Positions 25,000 to 34,775 of a stretch of 64,000 bases of DNA are shown one piece after another. Origin of the DNA: Hericium rajendrae. Lineage: Eukaryota; Basidiomycota; Agaricomycetes; Russulales; Hericiaceae. Position 1 is the stretch's first letter. Every line of letters starts with the position of its first letter. The DNA is taken from contig CM065891.1 of assembly GCA_033439255.1 (NCBI GenBank), positions 1 to 64,000 of the forward strand, written 5' to 3'. The notes beneath the pieces were generated by a model. That model saw only the letters and a program-made list of their open reading frames with translations, was not told the DNA's origin and ran no database searches. The translations under genes were made by a program, and so were the position numbers.

Positions 25000-25062
25000 G
25001 GAGCCCAGTACAGGCGCTAACGGAATGCGTCGCTTGCGCACGGTCAGAGCATTTATATATGG
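25000..25062 (-). promoter_or_regulatory. TMR4 core promoter and leader motif
   Basis: On the minus strand a strong TATA box (CATATATAAAT, about 25,061-25,051) lies ~65 bases before the ATG. TTAGCGCCTGTACTGGGCTC starts at 25,020, the same motif and spacing as in TMR2, 3 and 5. Confidence 0.6.
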
Positions 25063-25419
25063 AGTGTTGGCGCCATCAATACCTAATTATTGATGCTGTC
25101 CAACACCTGACGACGCGGCAACCCACATTCATTTTTTTGGCTAGCGCTAGCGACACAAACTTTGATTCACGAGATAGCGCGTGTAAGTACATGGGAGCTT
25201 ACGATGAAGACGAGGCAGAGGTACGTACTATAGTTCGGGAAGGCAATCCGCAGCAGCGGACTGATCCAATGAACATGCAATGGGGCCTCCAATATAGGCC
25301 TCATATCTGTAGAAATCGGCTGATGAGCAGCTCCACGAACGCTGAGAAGTTGATGAAAGGTGGAGTAGCGATCCTAAAGCACCAGTGCCACGATCGGCCT
25401 CAGCCAGGTACGACGGAAT

Positions 25420-26116
25420 AGGATCCCCGAATATCCGCTAAGAGCATAGATCCAATTCTCAGCTTGTCCGTCAGCACAAATTTCGGGCCACAAATGTCCA
25501 AACGGGTGTGACCTCGATTTCCGAGAGGGTTTCGTACTCGGAAGCGCCGACGAGCGTCGGCAAAACCCTTGCTTGCTAAGCATGGGTGGTGTGGTGTGCA
25601 TTCCAAAGACAGTTTGTAGCTTAGCCAATCACATGCTGTCGGAGCTGAATCGGAGTAGACTACCTTCAGCGGAGGAGTTCGATGGAAGGTCAAACGGAGT
25701 CTGAAAATTGCAGAGCCAAACGCGCTGCCGAATGCTCAGCCACCCACTGGGAGTTCGGCATGGGTACATTTCGGGGGTGCAATAACCCTTGCAAGCAAGG
25801 GGACTCAAAATGGATCACAGTCCAAAAGCCAAATGCGGCCAAATTTGGCCGCACCAAGGGGTCGAACATCGAGATCAGTGAGGCCTTAAGAAAATCGGAT
25901 TTTGATCGAATTCTCTGCCTTGTTTCTGCCCTCAGTGTTCGGCGTCCGTCCACATGGGGGATGGGAGCTGGTCCAAAGAGTCCTTTATTCGTAGCGACTT
26001 TTATCGGAGCTCGGCCGAAATTTGGGCCTTTTCGTCCGCACCAGGATCGCAGCATGGCCATTGGCGATGTCCGTCAGCACTGGGATCTAACCTTTGCTGA
26101 GATATTCGGGGATCCT
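25420..26116. mobile_element. Non-autonomous TIR transposon, 697 bp, 8-bp target duplication
   Basis: The ends are inverted repeats AGGATCCCCGAATATC (25,420-25,435) and its complement (26,101-26,116). Weaker inverted similarity runs further in (TAGATCC; GTCCGTCAGCAC versus GTGCTGACGGAC; AAATTTCGG). Directly flanking is a perfect 8-bp duplication, GACGGAAT at 25,412-25,419 and 26,117-26,124. No transposase domain is visible; a 155-codon frame inside (from 25,682) reads through most of the right half but matches nothing. An 8-bp duplication fits hAT or P superfamilies. The TIR differs from that of the large transposon at 33.9-51.6 kb, so a different autonomous partner is expected. Confidence 0.8.
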
Positions 26117-26124
26117 GACGGAAT

Positions 26125-26536
26125 CTGTCGATCCAACAACATACAATAAGAGAAAGGCCTCATCTTCGAGTCTTACTAGATCTACCACTCGTGTATCCAT
26201 CTTCGTCGCCGTCTTGCACACCATCCAAATCTCTCCCCAATACCTTCAAGCTGCGTCTGGCCTCAGACCATCACCCAAGACGGCGTGACGACGACCACAG
26301 GCCCACAGAGCGTCAGAAAGAATACCTGACAATACACTTGCACGCCTGCCGAGATGCAAGCGTGTATCTAGCATGCGGATGGACGATGCGAACAACGATC
26401 GGGGGTAATGGCAAAAAGCGACATTAAATATACATTACAAAATCCAACCCAAAAATCTTTTATGCCGGGCACACCCAACAACGCACGCAAGCCCTCACAG
26501 ACAGATGGTATGCCCAGCGCGACAGGACACGCACGC
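26125..26536. other. 3' flank of the fumarate reductase gene
   Basis: The downstream side of the small transposon and the probable 3' untranslated region of the fumarate reductase gene. No gene visible. Confidence 0.5.
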
Positions 26537-28584
26537 CTATTTCCTCACGGTGCCGATGACCGCGTCGGGCGCGTACCGCGGGATGACCTTCGGGTCGTGA
26601 AGCATGTTGAACTCCTCCGTCGCGTCGCGGCCCGCGTAGAGCAGGATCGCCTTCTCGCCGCCGGGGTGGTCGGGGAGGAACTCGGTCACGTCGAGCACCT
26701 GCCCGTTGACCACGACCCACACGTCGTCCTTCTTGTTGTGCTTCGCCACGTCGTCGAGCGTGAAGCTCTTGGCATCGGATGATGATGGCGGCGCGGGCTG
26801 CTCAGCGGCTGCGGGTGTGGGTGCGGCTGCAGGTGTGGGTGCAGCTGCAGGTGCTGATGGTGCAGGCGCGCCGAGATGGCCGGCGACGGCACCGAGCCGG
26901 CTCGCGGCCTGCTCTGCAATCTTGCCTGTGCGCTGGAGGAGGTACGCCGCTGCGCTGTCGCCAGATACACGGCCGAAGACGACACAGCCGAGCAATGAGC
27001 TGCCACCGAGACGGTTGGCGCCGTGGACACCACCAGCAACCTCGCCAGCGGCGAACAGACCAGGGATGGGCGCGCCCGTAGTGGAGATGACGCGCGACTG
27101 ATCGTCGATCTGTACACCACCCATGGTGTAATGGAGGACGGGCGTCATGATGGCGACGTTGAAGACGTCGTCATACTTCCACTCGCCGTTGAAGAACTTC
27201 AGTAGCAAGACATCAGGGTTGAGCTTGAGATGCATACAGCCTGGGGAGACTAACCTTCTTGCCGAACGGATCCTTCTTAGTGCGCACAGACTGGTTGTAA
27301 TCCTCGAAAGTCTTCTTCAGAACCTCGGGCTTCACACCCATCTCCTTAGCAAGCGCATCCCCACCCTCGAATCGCTTCATGAGTCCACGACCGACGTAGT
27401 GCTTGATGTGCCACTCGATTTCCTTCGACGCAGGGCCGTTCAGAACAAGACGGATTGGGAACTAAAGAACGATGTCAACAGATGTCCCATGGCAGGCTTC
27501 GAATATGAATCGTACCTTGCCGTTCTCCCACATCTTACCAGTAACATAGTCACGGTGCTGCAGTTCGTCGACAAAGCGCTTGCCCTCGTTATCCAAGAGC
27601 AGACCACCGACACCACGAAGAGCCTCCGCGGCCAGGAACTTGACCTTTGCGTCTGGATCCTTGGGATCAACCAGACCAGTTGGATGCACTTGAACCTTCT
27701 CGAGGTCGATAGCGCTGCCACCGATGGCAATAGCGAGCTTCTGACCATCACCAGTACAGTGGTCGCCGTTGGTGGTGGGCAGATTGTAATACTCGGGGCG
27801 GTACTTCTTGAGCAACGAATCGGAGGTGAAGTCAGCGGCGTATCCACCGGTAGCGAGGATAACGGGTCCATAGGCAGTGTGAGTCTTCTTCTGGTGGGTG
27901 TACTCAACACCAACAACGCCGCCAGATTCGTCCTTGATGAGCTTGACGACGCGCGCCTTCTTCAAGATTTTCACGCGCTCAGGGTCTGAAACAGCAAGAT
28001 CTTCCAAGCGCTCCATTTGGGCATAGGTGATGACCTGAGAAAAAATCGTCAGCGACGCGCGGAATTTGACGAGGCAAATACATACCATCCCCGGGAACTG
28101 AGCCTCCCCACGATGTGTCCGAGGCTGGCTGTGGCCGCCCAGACGTGAGACCTTGGACAGATCAAGGCCGAACTTGTCCATCAGCCAGTTCACGGCGTCA
28201 CCGGAGCGTCCGGTGAGCACACGGATAAGATCATCGCGAGCGAGCTCACGAGCCTATTAAAGTTCGTGAGCATGTCATTTACGTATCGCTTCGTGCTGCC
28301 CTAGACGCAACTCACCGACTTCTTAGTGTCCTCAAAGAAGAGCTTGTTTGAATCTGGGATACCAAGATCCTGCTGGCTCTGCGTACCCGAGCCGTTGATA
28401 CCAGAGGTCGCCTTGGTCGAGTTGCCTCCCATGAACCTGGAAATGTTCAGCATCCGCTGGAAGAGCACACGATCACCACATACCCCTGTTTGTCAAGGAG
28501 CAAGACATTCGCTCCGCGCTCGAGCAGAGTGTGCGCTGCAGACAAGCCCGCGAGACCACCACCGACGACGATGACCTGGGCCAT
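26537..28584 (-). CDS. Soluble fumarate reductase with C-terminal cytochrome b5 domain, 591 aa
   Basis: Six exons: 28584-28484, 28436-28316, 28253-28086, 28034-27516, 27461-27255, 27196-26537 (1,776 nt). It is an FAD enzyme of the yeast FRD1/OSM1 type that reduces fumarate to succinate and reoxidises FADH2/NADH when oxygen is low. The N-terminus is the dinucleotide fold VVGGGLAGLSAAHTLLERG; MGGNSTKATSGING follows, and the active-site stretch HPTGLVDPKD then ALRGVGGLLLDNEGKRFVDE carries the expected His and Arg. The FAD-binding C-part is GLFAAGEVAGGVHGANRLGG. A Pro/Ala linker (APAAAPTPAAAPTPA) leads to a cytochrome b5 domain (~505-585) with heme ligands in DHPGGEKAILLYAG and NMLHDPK. The fusion is common in filamentous fungi. 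No targeting peptide is evident, so it is probably cytosolic. Confidence 0.92.
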
Positions 28585-29636
28585 TGTATTCAAGTAAGTA
28601 TAGGATGAAAGATGGGATATAGGGACGACGGTGGGATCAACGAGCAGTCGACGGTGAGCCGAACTCTTATAGCGGAGGCCAATCACGGGACGAGCGTTTC
28701 GCCCGGTCGCATGTGATAGTCGCCTCACTGCGCCCTCGGCCCGGCCCTCCGTTAGCCTCCTTACCCCGCACCCCGACCGCTCCCCGCACCTTCTACCCGC
28801 CCCATGGGTACACGACAGGCGTGCAAATGTATCATCGGATATTCGTACTGACGCTCGGTAGGTGCATGGTACCCGCCGCGACATTTCGAATCTGCGGCTT
28901 GGGGGCGCTCGTGATTTGTTGGGGGTATCAAATGAGATGGTTCGAGGCCCGGAGGTACTCACTACAAATAGCCTACAAATGGGAGCCCGTGAGAGGCTTT
29001 CGGAAAGCCGTTGGGGATGGCGTTCTGGACGTCGTCCAAGACGGCGACGGAGACGGAGACACAAGCGGTAGAAGTCCGTCAAAGGTGAGATTCTTGTTGA
29101 ATTGGCCGTCGGTGGTTGACAACGAAGCCAACAGCCACACTCAGTTCAGGTCGATCGTGACGTTAACCTATAGGTATCAGGTCAGGGACAATTTGTGCTG
29201 GTCGCGCGCAAGAGTCGCCTTGAATGTTGCTTTTCTCAATCAACTTATCAGGCGCGCACAGGCCGTTGTACGACTTGGCTCATCACGGTAGCACGAAATG
29301 TTAATCTTTTTGATCTGCACCAGTGACATCCTCATCAATCGACCACCATCTGTGCCACTGATCCTTTCTTCAGTGATGACTGCAGATCAGGCTTGTTTGC
29401 TGGTTGGTTGGGCCATTGCTGGACTGTGGACTCCATACAATTTCATGTTTTCCAAGAGTTCCCCAGCTGCCGAACAATCCCCGCCACTTACGTCTGTAGG
29501 ATCCCATATCCTCACGTGCGCTAATATCGCTGGGCGCTGCGCGTAAGTAAGTCAAGAATCTGGCTGTGAGTTGTCGTCAGGGCGGTCTTGGACAGCATCA
29601 GTATTAATCAAGAGAATGATGGCGCTCGCACTTCAT
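28585..29636. other. Divergent intergenic region between fumarate reductase and TMR5
   Basis: Carries both promoters. Frames up to 192 codons are present but match nothing and overlap both strands. GC content falls from left to right. No repeat recognised. Confidence 0.5.
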
Positions 29637-29696
29637 ACATAAGTGCCTTGCGCCTACTTAGTTCAAGAATTTCATTAGCGCCTGCACTGCGCTCTC
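29637..29696 (+). promoter_or_regulatory. TMR5 core promoter and leader motif
   Basis: CATACATAAG (29,636-29,645) is a weak TATA-like element ~65 bases before the ATG. TTAGCGCCTGCACTGCGCTC starts at 29,675. It matches the TMR4 leader best, in keeping with the shared duplication. Confidence 0.5.
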
Positions 29697-29706
29697 TTCA
29701 CCAGCA

Positions 29707-31241
29707 ATGTCTTCGCCTCCAACCCGCCACGTCGTCGTTGACGATGCGGACGCGGCGATTCACTATGTAGGCCCTGGTTGGTCTACATCGTCCGGATCCG
29801 GAACAGCGAATTTCGGCAACTTTGGACCTGTCTACGACAATACTCTACACCAAGTGAGCAATACGCCTGGATCGAGTTTTCAGTTTCAGTTCAATGGTGA
29901 GTTTCTCCTTTCGTGGTGGACGCTGGGAGGGTATTCAGGGTACTCGCAGGGACGTCGGTGGTTGTGGTTGGGTCAATTGACAATCAAGGGAACAAGACAT
30001 TGCCGTCGTGGCAGTGTTTCCTCGACGGGCAGCCTTTTGGGGAGACGGTCTTTCCGGGGGTCACAGAGAACCAAGAGACGCTATGCCATGCTCGCTCGCT
30101 CCCGGACGGTCCGCACCAGGTCGACGTCAACGTCACGACTTCCGGACCGATTTTCTATTTCGACAATATCATCTACGACCCCTCCCCGAGCGTCTCTCTC
30201 GCAGACGCCGTCGTCAAAGTCGACAACAATGACTCGAGCATCAGCCTCTCAGGGAACGGGTGGGTGAATCGATACGGGGGCCTCTGGCCATTGACATCGA
30301 CCGGCGGAGACCAGATGACGCTTAACTTCGTCGGTGAGTCCCGGCGCTCTCTGGAACGTAGCGTCTCACCGAGCCGTGATGGTCGCGCAGGCAAGTCCGT
30401 GACAATGGTGGGCGTCGCGCCGGGCGAGCGCAACGGCAATCAGACAACGGGGACGTACGCCATCGACGGCGCCACGCCCACCACGTTCATCGTGCCCGGC
30501 CACGGCGCCTTGGGCCAGTTCAACCAGGTGTACTTCACCACGCCAGAGGTCGCCGCCGGCCCGCACACGCTGCTCATCACGTACCAGGGCAGCGCAACCA
30601 AGGCGCCGCTCGTCCTCGAGTATTTTTACGTCGCGAACGGGACGCAGACCCTCCCCTCCGCCTCCCCCTCCAGCGGCCCCGCAGCCGCAGACAGCCACTC
30701 CGGGCGCTCAACGCCCGTAGGCGCCATCGTCGGCGGCGTCCTCGGCGGGCTGGCGCTCATCCTCGGCGCCGCCCTCGCATTCCTGCTTTACCGACGACGG
30801 AGATCGCGGCGAAAGCCCGCAAGCCTCATGACTATCGATGACCCGGAGATCAAGCCGTTCACGCACCACACGGACTCCTTCATCACGCCGTTCCAAACTG
30901 GCCTTTCCACATCACAGTTCACCGAGAGCGATGCGCTGGTGCCGCCGGGCGGGGGGTCGTCCGGCGGCGCACCCATGCTGCAACCGCTGCGCGCGGGGGA
31001 GACCGCGTACTCCAAGGCGCCGCCGGAGAAGGGCCGCGCGCTCCCCGCCCCGCCGCACCGCCAGACCGACACGGGCACCGCGCCCGAGCGGCCGTCCATG
31101 TCCGCAGCCGCGCCTCCGTCGTCGCCGGGCACGGAGACGGCGCCCGCGCGGCGGTTCGTGCTCCACGAGGACAGCGGGGTGCGCATGGGCGAGGCGGAGG
31201 TAGAGGTCATCGACGTGCCGCCGACGTACACGGCGGACTAG
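29707..31241 (+). CDS. TMR5: two-domain single-pass membrane protein, 474 aa
   Basis: Exons 29707-29896, 29950-30333, 30391-31241 (1,425 nt). Domain 1 starts HVVVDDADAAIHYVGPGW; domain 2 restarts at KVDNNDSSISLSGNGW. The membrane segment is at ~302-325 (GAIVGGVLGGLALILGAALA) and is followed by YRRRRSRRKP. The tail has PFTHHTDSFITPFQTGLSTS, LHEDSGVRM and a VPPTYTAD end. The last exon is strongly GC-rich. It is the mirror partner of TMR4 and lies directly upstream of F-box B on the same strand. Confidence 0.82.
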
Positions 31242-32020
31242 TTCGTTCTTTTGCTCTTCGTGTGGAGTTTTTTGGTATTTACTTCTTTCCAGTCGTCGCT
31301 TTTGAGATTTGGATGCAGGTGGATATTGTATCATATTCGCTCTTTAGTGGTTTCTTGAGATATTCGTAGCATATACTTAAATCAAAAAGAAAAAAGAATT
31401 GAAAAGTAGTACAAGGAGTGTGCGATGGTGGGGAGAGCGCGGCAGGTTCGACGGGGAAGGCTTTGCGCACGCTGGTCGCGTCTGCATCTCGGCATCTCAT
31501 AAAGCGGTGTGACCATGAACACATCTTCGGTGCGAGGCTCGTACTCAGCGACGATTGCGAAGGCTACCACGCCTTTTTGGGATACTCGAGCATACCTTTT
31601 TTGGGGAGGGAAGTATGGGCCCTATACTGTCCAAGTATTCCTCAGAAAATGCGTGAGGTTCCTAAATTTGCCGTAAGAAAAGCTATGTATTCCGGAGACA
31701 ACTATGCTACATAAGTACTACAAGTACGAATACAAGGTATAATAGCTCGAGCCTCGCCGAAATGAGCTTCAAGCGCCCGCACCTACAATGTACATACAGG
31801 TAAGTATAGGCAAGGTTGAGCGTGGGAAGTTCGATTGGAAGGAAGGAAGGTGTCCGCATCTCATCTCATCTCATAACACGCGTTGTACACATCCTAAGTG
31901 TAGGTCAGTGCTCAAGTTTTCAGCCATGAAGATTACTTACAAGTCTGTAAGTGTGGTGACTCAAAGCTGTGGAGCTGGCGACGAAAAGTTTGTCCGCACG
32001 ATCTCAGCCGATCTCCTACG
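31242..32020. other. Spacer between TMR5 and F-box B
   Basis: The distal half (about 31,800-32,020) is homologous to the F-box A/TMR4 spacer; it includes GAGCGTGGGAAGTTCGATTG and a repeated CATCTCATCTCATCTCAT run near 31,858. The proximal half, with T-rich runs near 31,265 and 31,390, has no counterpart that I could see. No gene. Confidence 0.55.
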
Positions 32021-33683
32021 ATGATGGTGTGTAGTATGGATATCATGTCGAATCGTCCAGCTCGTCAAGGTATTCATGCATGTACAGGTCCCAATTGTTC
32101 GCGCGCTGAACGAGGATTGCATTGCAATTATACTCTCCTTCGTAGACGCGCCGACTCTGGTCAACGTAGCCTGCACCTCGCGATCCGCAAAAGCCGTGGC
32201 GTTGCCCTTCCTTGTGCGAACAGTCAGCCTCCGCACGTACCGCCCTGAGGACATCGTACTCTTCTGCAGATCCGTTCTACATAATCGCCTTGCACGCCAT
32301 ATCAGGCGTCTGAACATATTTCATCATCAGGCTGTCGTGTTCGATTCAGTATTGCGGGGTGCGATGCCAGGTCTCGTCGAGGTCATCACCTCCGCGGAGA
32401 ATCTCGCCTGCCTCCGGATCTCTGCCTGTGTTGGACGGCTCTTCCACCACGCACCCACCCTTCGCGATAGCATCCTCATCCACCCACCTTCCCATAGCCT
32501 CGAACTGATTGATCTCACAGAGTGGAAATGGCTGCTGACACGGCCATTTGTGGGCCTACGAAATCTCAGCCTCGGATTGGTTCATCCCACAACAGACCCT
32601 GTCAGTCTATATGCATTTACCGCCACGGCGGCCTCGACACTGGAGACTATGCATCTGGAGGGGAGTGGGTGGTTGGACTTCCTATCCATCCGATTTACCG
32701 GCGGGTGCGCGCCGTGTCCGAAGATGCGCATGCTGTCATTAGCCCGTGCAAGGATTCTTCTCACAGACCTCACAGACCTGGGCCAAGCATTCCCCGACCT
32801 CCGCTTTATCCGCTGCGACGACCTCGACCTGTCGAGAGATAGCTCTCGAGAGACGCTTCCTGCGTCTCTGACCGACGGGTCTCAGGCATTTTCAAAGCTG
32901 GTGGGTCTGTCATATGCCCCTCTGGACATCGTGGAATTGTTTGGCGCACGTCACACGAAGTTTCGTGCCCTTTCGATCCATGACCATATCGACACCATGC
33001 CTCAACTCACGCGGTTGATCACTGTGCTGGCTTGGAGCTCACTATGCAGTCTTGAGCTCGAGGTACAACTCCACGTGGAGGAGGGCCTCGCGCTTAACGA
33101 TCACATCCTCGCAGACCATTTCTTCGCGGAGATCTGCCGCGTGGCACCGCGGCTTCAGTTCCTCTCTCTTAGTATGGATATCGTGCCGGTTGTGCCAATT
33201 TTAGACACTGACCCTACGGCAGAACAGCAGAGGGAAGCTCACACAACTTACGTAGGTTGCTTTCACCCTTTCTGACTGACTATGCTCACTCACTGATATG
33301 CTCACTTGTTTTAGGTCCGCGCGGCTGCGTTGCGGCACCTGGTAGGCCTGGACAACTTGCGTTGTCTGGATCTAACGTTCGAAGTCAACGGCCACGAAGC
33401 TGATGCGTACGGCAAAGCCGAATTTGCCGCGTTTATTCTGGCGAACCTACCTTGCGTCGAGTTCTTTCTCCTGGGTAATCTGGTAAACGCAGACTACATA
33501 TGTTTGGAGCGCCCAGAGGCCGCTAGGATGGGCATAGCAGGCGTCACTGATGCCGTTCGACTCGAGCTTTACGCGGAGGAAGTGGTAACGCGGCTGCAGA
33601 GATATCAATTTGACGGCTCGGATCCCCGCCTGGACGGTGTTGCTGACTGGTTGGCTTCCATTCGAGATTTGGGCCGCGTATAA
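32021..33683 (+). CDS. F-box B: F-box/leucine-rich protein, 512 aa
   Basis: Exons 32021-32026, 32088-33251, 33315-33683 (1,539 nt). ATGATG ends exon 1, a 61-nt intron follows, then exon 2 opens VPIVRALNEDCIAIILSFVD (F-box). Leucine-rich segments include LIDLTEWKWLLTRPFVGLRN, FTATAASTLETMHLEGSGW and PKMRMLSLARARILLTDLTD. The last exon runs from VRAAALRHLVGLDNLRCLDL to DWLASIRDLGRV. Closely similar to F-box A along its whole length. SCF substrate-receptor role is by family only. Confidence 0.78.
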
Positions 33684-33884
33684 AAGTAGATTAGATGGCT
33701 GCTATGCCATGTTACGTTGGTCGCTCTCGAGTAATACAGGATGGCAAAGTATCCGAGTAATTCTGCTGTTACGACCAGTTCACTTTTACCCAGAATCTCA
33801 CTCTACATAGATATGCTGTCCCTACGATTCCTCTAGTCCATTGAAATAAAAACAATGTAAATAGGAAGAATCGAACAGTCCATT
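33684..33884. other. 3' flank of F-box B up to transposon copy A
   Basis: About 200 bases of F-box B 3' region. Copy A of the large transposon starts right after the duplicated octamer at 33,885-33,892. Confidence 0.6.
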
Positions 33885-33912
33885 GCAGAAGACAAGGGGG
33901 GCTCGGGATGTT
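33885..33912. repeat. Left TSD and TIR of transposon copy A
   Basis: Target duplication GCAGAAGA (33,885-33,892) followed by the 20-base TIR CAAGGGGGGCTCGGGATGTT (33,893-33,912). Copy A lies on the minus strand, so this is its 3' end. Confidence 0.9.
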
Positions 33913-34089
33913 GTAGGAAAACATATGGTACTTTTTTTCCGTAAGGCCCTGAGAGGCGACCTAGGTAGGTACGTAATCAGGAACATTACCATATTTGGAA
34001 AGATAAGATAAGATGAGATTCCCCGCATTGTCCCCGCATTGTCCCCACACTATAATGCGACGACACAACTCCGTTCGCTACGCCCTGCG

Positions 34090-34775
34090 TCATTTCCCCT
34101 TATGCCCTTCCTTACAAACGTTGCAGATCCACTTCGTACGTGGTGTGTCAAGATGAATACAATCCAAGTGGTACTGGAAGCAAGGATCAGTAAGTAATAT
34201 GCCATTGTCTTCATAGTCTAGGTACTCACCCATCGTGTTTCACAACTCGCCTTCATGCACTTCACGGTGCCTTCATCCTCTTCCAAGACACGTTCGCCAC
34301 AAAAGCACACCTTCACGTCTCGCAAGTCAGTCGGTTTTCGTTTGCGCTGAGGGCGATCGCTCGTAGTTGCCGTATCGGTGTGCGCTTTGAGCAACGGAAG
34401 TGCCGGTATATCTGCGTCTTGAGTTCTGCTATCAAGAGAAGTTGAAGGCATGGAAGTGAGTGCATTGTCGCTTTCCTGGTACGTGGATTCAGTTGCTTCT
34501 GCTGCATTGCCTTGAATAGCATCAATAAGAGTCGCATCAATATCATCCGCGGTCTCTGTCAAAGGTTGCTCGGCGTCTTCGAAGTGAGTGTTCTCTTCTT
34601 GCAAATATCCCTGCTGTTGGTCTTCGGCCTCATCCTGTCCGTGACCATGCCAGTCTGTTGTGCCAAAGTCATCATATTCTTTGTCCGTTTCATTTGTAGC
34701 CTCGCTGATCCTGCCGTCTACAGAATTTATGCTCATATTGTCTTCCGTATCACTGTTCGCTTCTTGACTGTTCAT
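34090..34775 (-). CDS. Transposon-borne PHD-finger protein (copy A), 209 aa
   Basis: Exons 34775-34230 and 34173-34090. The first ~150 residues are acidic and low-complexity (MNSQEANSDTEDNMSINSVD, then many Glu, Asp, Gln), with a basic QRKRKPTDLRD patch before the finger. The C-terminus has the Cys4-His-Cys3 order of a PHD finger: CFC, CMKASC, then WYHLDC, and across the intron KWICNVC. The W-YHLDC and KWICNVC spacing is close to ING/Yng-type PHD fingers, which read histone H3 lysine-4 methylation; the binding function here is inferred. It is the second gene of the transposon, downstream of and co-oriented with the transposase. Confidence 0.75.

Noticed and set aside
25682-26149. A 155-codon frame inside the 697-bp element
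   Set aside because: It runs through the right TIR and target duplication into flanking sequence and has no family features.
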